DNA from: Diplosphaera chodatii
Lineage: Eukaryota > Chlorophyta > Trebouxiophyceae > Prasiolales > Stichococcaceae
Assembly: GCA_032358165.1 (NCBI GenBank)
Contig: JAALGY010000036.1
Span: 434,001-498,000, forward strand
Length of the DNA stretch: 64,000 nucleotides
Direction of reading: 5' to 3'
Both the position numbers and the translations under genes were made by a program. The notes beneath the pieces were generated by a model, which saw nothing but the letters and a program-made list of their open reading frames with translations, did no database searches and was not told the DNA's origin. Shown one piece after another: positions 23,139 through 41,992 of the stretch (positions are counted from its first letter, which is position 1; the number at the start of each line of letters is the position of its first letter).

Positions 23139-23794
23139 ATGGCCGATGTGGAGGCCATGGAGGTGGAGTCAGCGGAGCCCAAGGCGCCAGCAGACAAGGG
23201 CAAGGGCCCCAAGTCCGGCAAGCGCTTCGAGATCAAGAAGTGGAACGCAGTCGCCATGTGGTCCTGGGCCATCTGCACAGACACCTGCGCCATCTGCCGC
23301 AACAACCTGTACGAGCCCAGCATTGAGTACCAGGCCAATCCTACAGGTGCTCATCAAATCCATAAGCCGTTCGACTGCCAGTGAACGTTTGACGATGTTG
23401 GCCCATTGCATGTACACACACACGCTGAGCATTAAAAGCTGTGCCGCCACTGAAGCGTGGATGACATTGTCACACACATGGCACTGCCCTGGGCAGGCGA
23501 CAACGACCACCCAGGCCTCAGCATTGCGTGGGGCAACTGCGGCCACGTGTTTCACCTGGACTGCATCCAGCGGTGGCTGAAGACGCGCTCCGCCTGCCCG
23601 CTGTGCAACAAGGTGCATTGTGTTGCCACCTCACCACCTTGTCGTTGGTGGTGCTGACTCTGGGCGACGTGTCACTGTGCACGATGTCGAATCCCCTGCT
23701 TGCACGACTTGGTATCCACTGACTGGTTGCGCGACAGGAGTGGGAGTTTGCGAAGATCGAGAAGATCCTGCCGTCAGCGGGCGCGATGTCGTGA
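23139..23794 (+). CDS. RBX1: RBX1-like RING-box protein (cullin-RING ligase subunit)
   Basis: Catalytic RING subunit that recruits E2 to cullins for ubiquitin and Nedd8 transfer. Three exons in phase, 23139-23346, 23497-23612 and 23738-23794, give 126 residues. An acidic N-terminus ([15 protein letters not shown]) precedes the family-specific cullin-binding strand [16 protein letters not shown]. The RING-H2 follows: CAIC, then [20 protein letters not shown] and CPLC. Canonical RBX1 has extra cysteines that bind a third zinc (in LCIEC and before VAWG) and an Asp in CPLD. Here these positions read PSIEY, LSIAWG and CPLC, so only the two standard zinc sites remain. The C-terminus [18 protein letters not shown] is longer than the usual short end. 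It could be a divergent RBX1 paralogue. Confidence 0.9.
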
Positions 23795-24135
23795 GCGGTG
23801 GTTTTCAGCAGACCATGACGGCTGAGGGCTGCTGCTCTGGATAGACATAGGTGGACCACTGCATGCTGTCCTGTCGCATGCTGCTGGAACCGCAGCAGTG
23901 AATTCCGCTGCTATTGTACCAACATCTTGTTTGAACAACCTTGTGAGGTTGCGGCTACCATGGTCAGTGAGACCGTCATGTGATGATGCATAGCCAATAC
24001 GAGGCCACACAACGGCGCCAAGCGTGCAAGACATGTCCACCATGATGCGGGTACACGTACAGCACCATTGACTGCATCCATGTGGCCACATGCTACAGCA
24101 TGTGTTCTGCCTGGTGTCAATGTTTTGCAGACGCA
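23795..24135. other. Convergent 3' gap, RBX1/EngA
   Basis: 341 bp between two convergent stop codons. Nothing recognised. Confidence 0.5.
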
Positions 24136-27100
24136 TCATCGCCGCTGGACGCCAACTTCGCCGCGCGCTGGGGTGCTGCCCTTGCGGTTGCGCAAGTAAA
24201 TCCGAACCGGTGTGCCGTCCAGCCCAATGCTCTCTCGCAGCTGCCGCTCTAGATATAGCCTGCTCAAGCAACACCGTTCCGATCCTTTCAGGATCATCCC
24301 CAGTATTGACGATGTGCATGCACACAGAAGTCATGCAGCAAGCAGCTGTTGTGTGGGCGCATCTGCAGGCACCATGCACCTGTAGTCCTCGCTAAACAGC
24401 TTGGCCTCGTTAACGAAGAACACGTAGGTGGGCGGCCGTGTGGCGGCCTGGGTGGCGTAGTAGATGCGACCCTTGCGCGGGTCGCCACGCAGGGAGGGGG
24501 GCGACCGCCACCCCACCGCCTCCCGCACCACCATGTTGAGCGTGGCGGTGATCACGCGCCGCCTGTGAATACCAAAAATGCGCTGCTCGCCTGGGCGGAC
24601 TGCCTTAAAAGCTGTTGGCGGCTGCTGCAGCCTGCCATTGCATGGGTACCACACGATATCAGGGCCGCAAACTACTGAAGGGATTGTGGCAGATGCGGAC
24701 CTGTGTTGCTTGCCGGCGGCGGCGACTGCTTCAAGCACCTTCGGCAGCCGCTGACCAGTCTTGGCACTGGTGTACACGATGTTGGCCCAGTTCACCGGCC
24801 TCAGCTGGGCCACCAAGTCCTTCTGATGCTCCATCAGCGTGTTGGTATCCTGCAGACGATGTTGTCCTCTGGACTGGCTGCACATCCACATCGGCTTGAC
24901 GCTCTGAGCATGCTAGCATGTGCGCATGCGGCGACAGTATGGCAGACAAAACTTGCTTGCCTTGTCCTCAACGGCGTCCCATTTATTGACAATCAGCACG
25001 CACGCACGGCCCTCCTCAGCCACACGCTCCGCTAGCCTGCACAACATACAGCACAGCGGTCACACAACACACGGATTGCGTGCGGTGAACGACACCGACT
25101 GCACTTGTTGACGAGTGCAGCTGTCAGGCGCCACTGCTTAAGCCACCTGAAGTCCTGCTGTGTCACGCCGTCGATTGCGTCGATGACCAGGCCCACTACA
25201 TCCGCGCGGCGGATCGCGCGGAAGGCCCGGTCCACCGACAGCCCTTCTGCGCCATCCGGTGAGCCTGCAGCAGTCAGTGTGTCACAGTTGCCTGGCAGGT
25301 GCGTCAGCGATGCTCTGCAAGCAGCATTGTGGGCACATGTGACTGCTGGTGTGCAGCAGTCAGGCCTGGCGACCATTGTACAGCACCTGCGACGGCGGAG
25401 CGGCGGCGGATGCCAGCCGTGTCTATGAGCTTGAAGCTCTGGCCGTCCGGCAGGGTGATGTCCGTGTCGACGGCGTCACGGGTTGTGCCGCGCATGTTGC
25501 TGACGATGCACCGCTCCTTGCCTGCAGCATTCGGTTGGTACGGTGTTTACGGTCCACACCAGCAGACAGCACACTGGGGGCACCTGTAGAACCTGCCTGC
25601 CGGGGCATCGATGTCAAATGGCCCAAGTCAGTAGGGAGACGCGCCTGTAATGCCATTGACCAGACTGCTCTTGCCCACGTTGGGCCGGCCGACGATCGCG
25701 ACGGCAACCGTCGACTTGTCGATGTCCTGCTCCTCAATGTCTTGCCTAGGCGGTGGCAGCACCTGCGCAGTGCCGATGCGCAGTTCGGTGGCTGTGTAGT
25801 AAACGTAGTCTTCACTGCGGTGGCGCCATATGTTGTCTATCTCAAACTCTAGCACCGTGCATGGTATCGAAAGGCCTTGTACCTCCATGAGAGCATCCAT
25901 CAGGTCGCCCGTGCCAGTGCCGCTGATGGCTGAGATGGCGATCGGCTGGTGTCCCAGCTCCCAGAAGTCCGCCACCTGCTCGTCTGCCCGAGCCACATTC
26001 TCGCACTTGTTCACAGCCAGTACCACCTGCAGACACCAGCTTCGTGCTTTCTGTCCGTTTCAACGAATACAGCCTGCTGTGTGGCGCTTGCGTGTTTGTC
26101 TACTGCGAGCTACACTTGGTCAGAGCTCGACGCTGTCCGGGGACCCTCTACTGCATCTTAGCCTTGAGGCAAGTGCACTAGTACTGACCGGCTTCCTGGG
26201 GTGCGTCTTGCGCAGCCAGGACACCACCTCCTCATCGGAGCTGGTCACCCCCGTCTGGCCGTCCACCACCAGGATGAGCGCCGCCGCCTCGGTGATGCCC
26301 GCCGCAGCCTGCCGCTCAATGGCCTGCAGTGGGTTGGACACCTTGTCATGTGTATCCTGATGATGTCATAAGTGACATCCTGGTACGATGCCATCATGAC
26401 ACGGCGGCACCAGATGACAGTGCGCTGGGACACACTGGTTGCACCCTGGTTCGTTGGATTGTGAATGGATGCAAAGCGCAGTGGCCCCTTCGTATAGCAG
26501 GCTGCCACAGATGCAGCATCGGGCACCTGCGGCAGCTCACGGTCCGATATCTCACGCATGGCGGCAGACTGCTGCGCCTCTGGCAGCTTGGCCGCCTCCG
26601 ACATGAGGCCGCCCGTGTCCACCAGCACGAACTCGCGGTCGCCCCAGTTGGCGCGCGTGTACAGCCGGTCCCGCGTCACGCCTGGGGCAGTGGTAAGAGC
26701 AGGACGTTGATCACCGCCCTGTCATGTGTGTATGGCCGAAAATACGTGCAGGGGAGTGTGCTGAAACCGAATTGCAACTGCACACTGGAGGAATGCGACC
26801 TCATGCAACTTGCACCAACGGGCCATGTGTTGGCAGCAGGGAGGCAAACAGCGGACAGCCCGCTCGCACACCTGGGTAGTCATACACAATCGCCATAGCA
26901 CTGCCTGTGATGCGGTTGAACAGCGCAGACTTGCCAACATTCGGCCGACCCACCACTGCCACCTGATCCAGGACCGCGGCATGGCAGTGTCAGCCTCAGC
27001 CGCGTCGTGTTGCATGCCGCCGCACCAATGCACTTCACATAGATAGCAGCTCGACAGGCATGTCTGCCCGTCACTCGGTCACCTTTGGCAGCAGCTCGAT

Positions 27101-27601
27101 GGGGAGCTCCTTGTCAAGCGGCCCGCCAGCGCGGCTCCGGCGGCTGACGCGCTGCACCTTGCCGCCCTTCTGCTTTCCTGCGTCTGCCGGCGCAGCAAGA
27201 CCTGCGTCAAGCTGCGCTGTGGCGGTCTCCAGATCCACGTCATCTGGTGCCGCCGTCTCATACACCGCCGCCAGCGCTGCGGCCACCTCAGCTGCATCTG
27301 CGTCCATCTGCGCCTGCTCCTCTGCGCTCGGCTCGCGCATGTCCACATCGCTGGACGCGTCGCTGGTGGCGGCGCGGCCGGCGGCGCAGCTGACCTGCTG
27401 CCTTTGCCGCTGCACCTGCAGCAGCAGCTGCTGTGGCGGGCAGCACACAGCACGCTGAGGCGAGTGCAACTGAGCGGCCTGGAGCTGCGGACGGCGCTGG
27501 CGCTTGCCAGGAGTCGCAGCTGAGCGCTGCGAGTGCGCCCTTCCGCACTTGCTGGCGGCCGTCGGCTGGCCAGCGTGCTGATGATGGCGGGCGCTGCGCA
27601 T
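24136..27601 (-). CDS. DER: EngA/Der tandem GTPase, probably plastid-targeted
   Basis: Double-GTPase of 50S ribosome assembly. ATG 27601-27599 ([20 protein letters not shown]) opens a roughly 165-residue Ala/Gln/Arg-rich extension with acidic end, followed by [12 protein letters not shown] splicing to [20 protein letters not shown] (near 26960-26900). First GTPase: G1 GRPNVGKS, G3 VLVDTGGL near 26620, G4 VLAVNKCE near 26020. Second GTPase: [20 protein letters not shown] near 25700-25640, G2 [12 protein letters not shown] near 25495, G3 [11 protein letters not shown] near 25430, G4 [12 protein letters not shown] near 24995-24960. The KH-like C-terminal domain runs from [11 protein letters not shown] to [16 protein letters not shown] (about 24545-24385). 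The last exon has [20 protein letters not shown] and ends at TGA 24138-24136. The eukaryotic host and N-terminal extension argue for the chloroplast. The LYR gene stop lies only 103 bp upstream. Confidence 0.94.
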
Positions 27602-27704
27602 GATCACAGCTGAATGTGCAGTTCTACGGCTGCGGGTAGGGTTGAATCTCCACTCCCGCCAGTCAAAGCCCGAAGCAAAAGATGCTGCTTTCTGCAGCAC
27701 TGAG

Positions 27705-28540
27705 TCACTCGCCCTTCTCAAGCTTTTCAATTTCCTCCTGCAGTGATGGCTCCTTGACGCCCTTTGCCTCGTTCTCCTGCAGGTGGACGTACCAGTTTCA
27801 CATGGCTGTCACCTCACCAGATGTCTGTAGGACAACATGCAGTGCATTGCACCTTTGCCATGCGCTGCGCCTCGTAGAACATGTAATTTGACAATCCACG
27901 GATAGCCCTGCACGAGCAAGCAGGACTCGGTGCACTCATACTGCAGTCAGCCAATGTCAAGCACCATGGTAAATATAGCGGTCCGAACTTGCTGACAACT
28001 CACGCGTCCTTCTGCTCGTCAATCTGCAGCGCAGGACACGATGCGTAGGAAATCCGGGATCACACATGGTATGATGTACTCGGGTTTCAGTGTGTACCGA
28101 GCAAACACTCCTACGCTACAGCGGCTCATCATCTGCACACCTTCTCTTCGTCGGTCTCGTTGATATTGGCTCGGAAGGCGGTCCTCACTTGGCTCCACAG
28201 GGCTGTGCGGTGGTTCTCAATACCACTCTGCACAACATGGACGCATGCACCTCAGCCGTCAGCAGAAGCGCACCGCCGAAGATGCCGTGTCCACGCTTGC
28301 AGAAGTGCAAGTGCAGAACATCGCATCAGCACAATATTACTCGAGACTCAAATACCTTGCTAGAGATGTAATCAGCAAGCCTGAGGCAGTCCCGGTACAG
28401 CTGCACACATGGAATATATGAGGCGTGTGGTCATGCAGGCATGCATGCTGCGAAATGACCACAACAGGAATGCTGCCTGTCAGCCCATCATCTGTTGAAT
28501 GTATAGTTACCTTGATCACTGTGAACTGCGACTTGTCCAT
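27705..28540 (-). CDS. LYR-motif (Complex1_LYR) small protein
   Basis: Six short exons give about 100 residues. Exon 1 starts at ATG 28540-28538 (MDKSQFTVIK). Exon 2 begins with the diagnostic LYRDCLRLADYISSK (about 28403-28359). Then SGIENHRTALWSQVRTAFRA..NINETDEEK (about 28240-28155), IDEQKDA (near 28025), AIRGLSNYMFYEAQRMAK (about 27907-27857), and ENEAKGVKEPSLQEEIEKLE ending at TGA 27707-27705. LYR proteins are short three-helix proteins, mostly mitochondrial, that bind acyl carrier protein and assist iron-sulphur cluster transfer or respiratory-complex assembly. The exact subfamily is not recognised, but it most resembles plant LYR proteins carrying RxxF...ET..EK after the LYR helix. Divergent from RPC2. 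Confidence 0.85.
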
Positions 28541-29193
28541 GGTGCCTCAGCAGTCATCAGATGAGCGCGCACAGGTATCCAGGACGGCAGGTTCAAGTCA
28601 GCTATGCCGCCAAATGCGCAGACTGCACACCAACAGAGGCTTCGCTGGCCTACTTCTGATGCTCTTTGCAAACGCACTGTGAGCAGCGAGGGCGCGTGCG
28701 GGTCACTACAGCTCTCGGAAAACGGCTGGCGTCTGCAGCCGCCCTGGGGCAGCAGGCATGGGACATGCCAAATTGCCAATGCACACGGGTTCTTACAGCC
28801 AACCCCTGTGCAGAAGCAATGTATGAGACGACTCCAAGAGACAGTTGTAGGGTGTTGCGCTGCTCCGCTGTTGCGTTGCGTGACGCTGATGACATTGTGA
28901 CATGCACGTTGGCACATTGAGCGATATCACGGCACGCGGCTGATACATATCGTCCTGACGCTTGAGCAATGGCGCTGGATTTGAGGCAGTTGTGATCAGT
29001 ACTCCGGTTGCTTCGTTTAACAACGTGATCTGAGCCTGCTTGGTGGCATTGAGTGCGTCTGCGCAGCCGAAAGCAATGCAGCAGCAGCTGTGTGCGTGGC
29101 TCCTGACGTATCGTTAGCAGCCGTTCAATAGCCTTGACACGCCACTGACCGGCCTGCCGCGCCTGGGCGGCAGGCGGGCAGCGGCGGCCGACG
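28541..29193. other. Divergent promoter region, LYR protein/RPC2
   Basis: 653 bp between divergent starts. Open frames on both strands here show no family signature. Confidence 0.5.
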
Positions 29194-37285
<8,092 letters not shown>

Positions 37286-37850
37286 AGCACCAACAGCTGC
37301 AGGTCCAGGATATGCAAGGAACCGGGTAATTCCGTTGGAAGTAAACAATTAGTCAGTGGGATCGGTCGTGTGCGTGTGGAAGTGAGGACTGTTGTGATTT
37401 GTCGGTGTAGAGCTATATTGTTCAGTCACTTGGTGTTGCGGGAAGGCTGTTGATGCACACCCGCGAAGAACGGTGGCATGGCTCGCATTGTTTTTGCCTG
37501 AGCAGTCACCACATTCACCTCTGCTTTTGGCGCCATCCAGACTCTACATCAGGGCGCACCTACCCGGACTGTTAGGTGTCCCTGGCCCAAGGGGCCACCG
37601 GGCCACTGCCGCCAGATGCACCGCCGTCGCATGCTCCGGCAATGGTGTCGGAGAAATGCGCTTCTCCTCGGTCGATGCGTCGCAATTGCTGCTGCACGGC
37701 GATTGTGAAGCTCAGTACTTCCTATGGCATGCAACTGAGATGTTGTTGTTTATCAGCCGCCAGCAGATCCTCAGCTGCACCTGTCAACCAGACTGTACAC
37801 TGAGCATCCCTGCCAGGCCTCGTCCCCAGCATCGGCACAGCGTCTTGCAG
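37286..37850. other. Gap upstream of the acidic-protein gene
   Basis: Holds the RPC2 3' flank and, presumably, the promoter and first exon(s) of the next gene. Candidate ATGs near 37618 and 37641 were seen but none could be tied to the downstream frame. Confidence 0.45.
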
Positions 37851-40278
37851 TCGCCGGCGCAACGAGCAGCGGTCCCAGTAGGGCTCCCAGCTGGAGGCTC
37901 AGGCCTCAGAGCTGCACGCTCTACGTTCTGCAGTCGGCCGCGGCACACGGCACAGCAGCCGCGCCGCTGGTCAAATCTACACGCTACGTCGTATGATGGG
38001 GGCGTTGCAAGGCCAGCGAGGGCGGTAGATGATTCTGATGCCGATGAGCTGACCCCGCTTGACGGTGAGAAGCAGAGGCACACAGAAAGCGCAGCTGCGG
38101 CGACGCCTGTCGCTTTGGTTGGCATGGAGCCCCTGTCCGCGCCCTGCAGATTGGCTCGTCGATGTTCGGCATACATGATAAGAAACCCAACGGGTCGCGT
38201 CCACACAAGCTGGACCTGGGTCTCCAAGCGCACGGCGGCAGGCGCATGGCCAGGTGCTCAGGAGCGCAGCACTTGTGGCCGCAGGCTTCGAGGAGAACGA
38301 TCTCGACGACGATGGGGACGAGGACGACGACGTGGACGAGCTGGAGCTGGAGAACTGGACGCAGAAGGTGAAGAATTGGTGGGACTTCGGCACAGACGGT
38401 GAGAGCACGCTGCGGAGCACACCGTGCCGCCGGCCTTGCTTCAAGCTGGTGTCAAGGCTGAACGCAAGCTGCACACGCTAGACGGTGCACGCTGTGATTG
38501 TGAACCCAAACTCAAATTCAGCGTCAACCCGGTCCACTTGGCACTGCAGAGGAGAACCTGCTGGCGGGCACCTCGGAGGTCGATGATGCAAGCGTGCCCT
38601 GGAACACGCTGTCGGAGAAGAACTTCCTCCTGGGGAAGCACCTGGTGCACCACTCCTCTTCTCCTCTGCACAGATCCTGCAACCTGCTGTGTGGGGGTCC
38701 TGTTCGGTCGCGGCAGCAGCACTGGTGCCGGCTGCAAGTTCAGCGTCGACCCATTTGCAGGCGCGGATCCGGGAGGACAACCCGGACTTCGTCGGCATGC
38801 TGCCCATCCCGGAGCGCGATCAGTTTGCGCCGACAGAGCCGCCGCCTGAGCCGGAGGCCCCATTCGCAAACCCCGACTGGGACGAATGGGAGTACAGGTG
38901 GGGGACCCTGCGCATGAGCTGTCACACTCGCAAGGGGCAAGCTGGCATACCATCTGCCAAATGTTCTCTGTAGCCGACTGCGCAGCCTGCTGGTCCAGGT
39001 GTGGAGCAGAAACATATTTCTTGTGGCCCTTTTGCATTGCAACAATGGCTGACCGCAAACGGGGGTTGACATGTGCAGGGCGTACGTTGAGAAGTATGGG
39101 CGCCTCCGGAAAGAACGGGTCGAATGGAACAGACGGCGAGCCGCTCTTGGCGAGTATCGCAATCTCGTGGTGGGCATTCTCAGCTGCACACACAGCATTG
39201 TGTCAGCCGACACACTGTGAGGGCACGGCGCAGCTCGCACCAGCAGCGTTTTGTGCAATCTGTCACATGCCGTATGTGCGGGCAGTGGACACATGAGCAG
39301 CATGTTTGCAGGCTCTATGCAGAGCACATCCATATGATGGTTGCGATGGCGTCTGCACAGGTCGACGACAGAGTGGACCTGCGGTTACAGATGCCGTGGC
39401 ATGAGCGGGAGCCAGACTGGACCAACGAGCAGATATTCAACCTCATCACGCTTGACGGCACCGCTGCCATGCCCGCCGACATCACCGTCAGGGTGAGCTG
39501 CTCTCTGGGCACAGCGTCTGAGCATCCGGCTACGATTCATTGACGCCGGTTGGGCTCATCAGATCAGCTGCACAGGGCCTGGGCAGAACAGCCGCTTGGA
39601 TCACCCAATGGATGCTCATCTCACCCTGATGCTGCCATGAACCTGGCTCATGTGTGCATGGTGCAGGTGCAAGACCCCCTGGGGCGCGCAGACATGCAGG
39701 AGCTGGGCGGGCAGTACCTGGAGTCCACGGAGGAGTTCCTGCAGCGGACGGGGCACCTCATGGAGCGCCCGCCCACGCAGGTGCAGCTGGCCGCCGGTCG
39801 CCGATTGCTGTCGCCAATGAACCCAGGCACAGGGCTGCACGGCTGCTTCACCCGCGCTGCTATGGATTCCGCTGGGTGCATGCTTGCCTGCGCTGACAGC
39901 GGCACAGCCCATGCCGGTGGAGCCTTGTCGATCAACTTGGGCCGCTGCACCATGCCGCTGGCAGGAGGATCTGGCGGACCTGGGCGTCACGCAGCTGGCG
40001 GGGGACTTCGAGGGCTTCGAGCAGGAGCAGGTGCGGTCGCCTTCCCGCTGCCCTGTTGAACGTACCTCTCCTGCCACCCCGTGACTGTGTTCGTCCTGGA
40101 TGAGCCAAGTTGCTGCAAGGGTGTTGCGTCCTTTCAAAAACAGGGTGAAGAGGGCGAAGGCACCACTGCAGAGGACAGCCAGCAGGTCGCAGCCGCGCGG
40201 TCGCAGCCGCCGCCGCAGCAGCAGACCAGCAGCAGCAGCTCGTATCATGACCCGATTTTTGAGGAAGGCTGGGAGTGA
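37851..40278 (+). CDS. Acidic protein of unknown function, possibly plastid (5' start unresolved)
   Basis: Exon chain read by frame: a basic Ser/Ala/Arg-rich stretch (SPAQRAAVPVGLPAGGSGLR near 37851) leads to DSDADELTPLDG, which splices to FEENDLDDDGDEDDDVDELE..LENWTQKVKNWWDFGTDG (about 38288-38399). Then EENLLAGTSEVDDASVPWNT..LSEKNFLLGK (about 38550-38640), ARIREDNPDFVGMLPIPERD..NPDWDEWEYR (about 38761-38897), AYVEKYGRLRKERVEWNRRR (about 39082-39165), VDDRVDLRLQMPWHEREPDW..TNEQIFNLITLDGTA (about 39361-39492), VQDPLGRADMQELGGQYLES..TEEFLQRTGHLMERPPTQ, and EDLADLGVTQLAGDFEGFEQ. The Gln/Ser-rich tail ends SYHDPIFEEGWE at TGA 40276-40278. The Trp-rich, acidic segments look conserved and the N-terminus resembles a transit peptide, but I do not recognise the family. 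No membrane segment or catalytic motif. Confidence 0.65.
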
Positions 40279-40787
40279 TCAGAGGTTATGATCAGTTGGA
40301 TGCTTCGCAGCACAGCAGTCTTCCGACTTGTAGCAGTGCGGCAAGGTTGAGCGTGCCTGTCCTCCTCATGCGTGTGTAAGGAAAGAGGACGCAGGCAGCC
40401 GCTTGTGAGGCTTCCAGCCGTGGGACCATCACAGACGCTGTGGTGTGCGGCGAAGCTTCACAATCTGATCATCTGAGTAACTTACAGACATATACATGAG
40501 CATATGCTGAAACGTCCGATGCACTGCAGATGCAGACGCCGACAAAGTCATCCGAGGACAGCAATTCCTGAATGCAAAATTTGCCACAACGTGCACAATC
40601 TGTATTGCAAAGCTGTCGCTACAAACAACGTGCAGTCTATCTATGCATATACATGAGTCGCCTGCTCAAGTATGCGTCTGATTCTGAGCACGAGCCACCC
40701 ATCGTGTGACACCACCGATTCTGGTCAGCTGATGAAGCAGAAGCGCATTCCCCAATTTTGGTGTACATGTGCTGCGGGCAGCTTGGC
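40279..40787. other. Convergent 3' gap
   Basis: 509 bp between two convergent stops. AT-richer than the flanking genes; nothing recognised. Confidence 0.5.
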
Positions 40788-41494
40788 TCATTGGTTGTCG
40801 CTGAACAGCAGCTGATTGAGGACCTGCGCGCGTCGAGACTAAGGTTACGGTCCGTGCCAACAGTGAAGCGTGACAGCTGTTCAGCCGGCAGATGTAAATG
40901 CGACGTGGCTCACCAGCGCCACGATGATAGAGCATGCCGTGACCGTCAGAGCCTCCCAGGGATCCTGCACCACATCAGACGCATGCTTAAGGCTTGCACG
41001 TTCGCAGCAGCAACACGAACCGGCATGTGCAGCACTGTGCCAGTTGCTGCTCAGTGCTTGGCGCGTGTGCAAGCTCATGCCTTGAGCAAACTGCTTCGCG
41101 CACCTGTCCCCGGCTCACGAAGAAGCTGGTGCACACCATCGCGCCCAGACCAGATGAGACGATGTCCACGGTCTGCAGCAAATAAGATTTGCCAGTCAAG
41201 CAGGTGTCAGGCAAGCGACCCAATGCATGGCAAGCAGGCTATTGACTGTCAAATACCAGCGGGCGGGTCAGCAGCTAATGTACTCCACTCCCGCACCGAG
41301 ACGGCGGGCGGCGGGCCCTTGGGCTCCGACTTGGCGAGCTTCGCCGACACAACGATCCTGTGCGCGGTTCTGCGAACTGGTGCAACCCGGTGCAGGCTGG
41401 GGGCGCCCGGGCGGTTGAACTGGCTGGGGAGAGCTGACGCGTTGCGCACAGCTAGCTGAGCTGGCCGCGGCGGCTGCACATGCAGGGCTGCCAT
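40788..41494 (-). CDS. Small membrane protein with chloroplast-type transit peptide, unknown function
   Basis: ATG 41494-41492 (MAALHVQPPRPAQLAVRNAS) opens a Ser/Arg/Ala-rich leader with a VVSAKLAK cleavage-like site, then KSEPKGPPPAVS. Later exons read TVDIVSSGLGAMVCTSFFVS..RGQ (about 41168-41100), DPWEALTVTACSIIVAL (about 40965-40915) and VLNQLLFSDNQ, ending at TGA 40790-40788. The last two exons together make one or two hydrophobic helices. The product is short, roughly 110-120 residues. Exon 1's donor is not certain. A thylakoid or envelope location is inferred from the leader and hydrophobic helices; no function is claimed. Divergent from the J-protein gene. Confidence 0.6.
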
Positions 41495-41992
41495 TGTGAA
41501 AGTGTCGGCACAAGGCGCGCGTGCAGTGGGCCGCTCAGGGCTGCACACCAGACTCCGGCGGCGAACGTTGGGCGTAAGGCGGTTTTGACAGCAACTGAGA
41601 CGGTTGGCAAAGGCTGGAATGCGGCTGGGGATGTGCTGGCCGCGGGGCAGGGAATAACGCGTCGCAAAATCTGGCACTTGCAGATCTTCCTCGTGGGACC
41701 TCATCCACACGGGGATACACTCTGCTGAAAGGCCCCCGACCGGCAGTGCCTATCTTTGGCGTGCTTTCCATTCAATCGGAAGAAAGGCAAGACGCATCGC
41801 CAGCGCAGAATTAGGTAAAGGATGTGCCCGCCGATGCCCGCCGATCGTTGCGCGGCCTGGTTGCAGGCCCAGGCGTCAAGCAAACCATCGTTCAGTGCTG
41901 ACCAAGACACCGATAAAGCTCCTGCTTCCAGAGCAAGCTGTAGTGGTGCAATCTGGGCGGCAGGCCGTGTTCTGCCGGTGTGCTGACCATTA
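41495..41992. other. Divergent promoter region, membrane protein/J-protein
   Basis: 498 bp between divergent starts; nothing specific recognised. Confidence 0.5.

Noticed and set aside
22706..23338. Open frame of about 210 codons on the minus strand overlapping the start of RBX1
   Set aside because: Overlaps the well-supported RBX1 first exon on the opposite strand and shows no family features.
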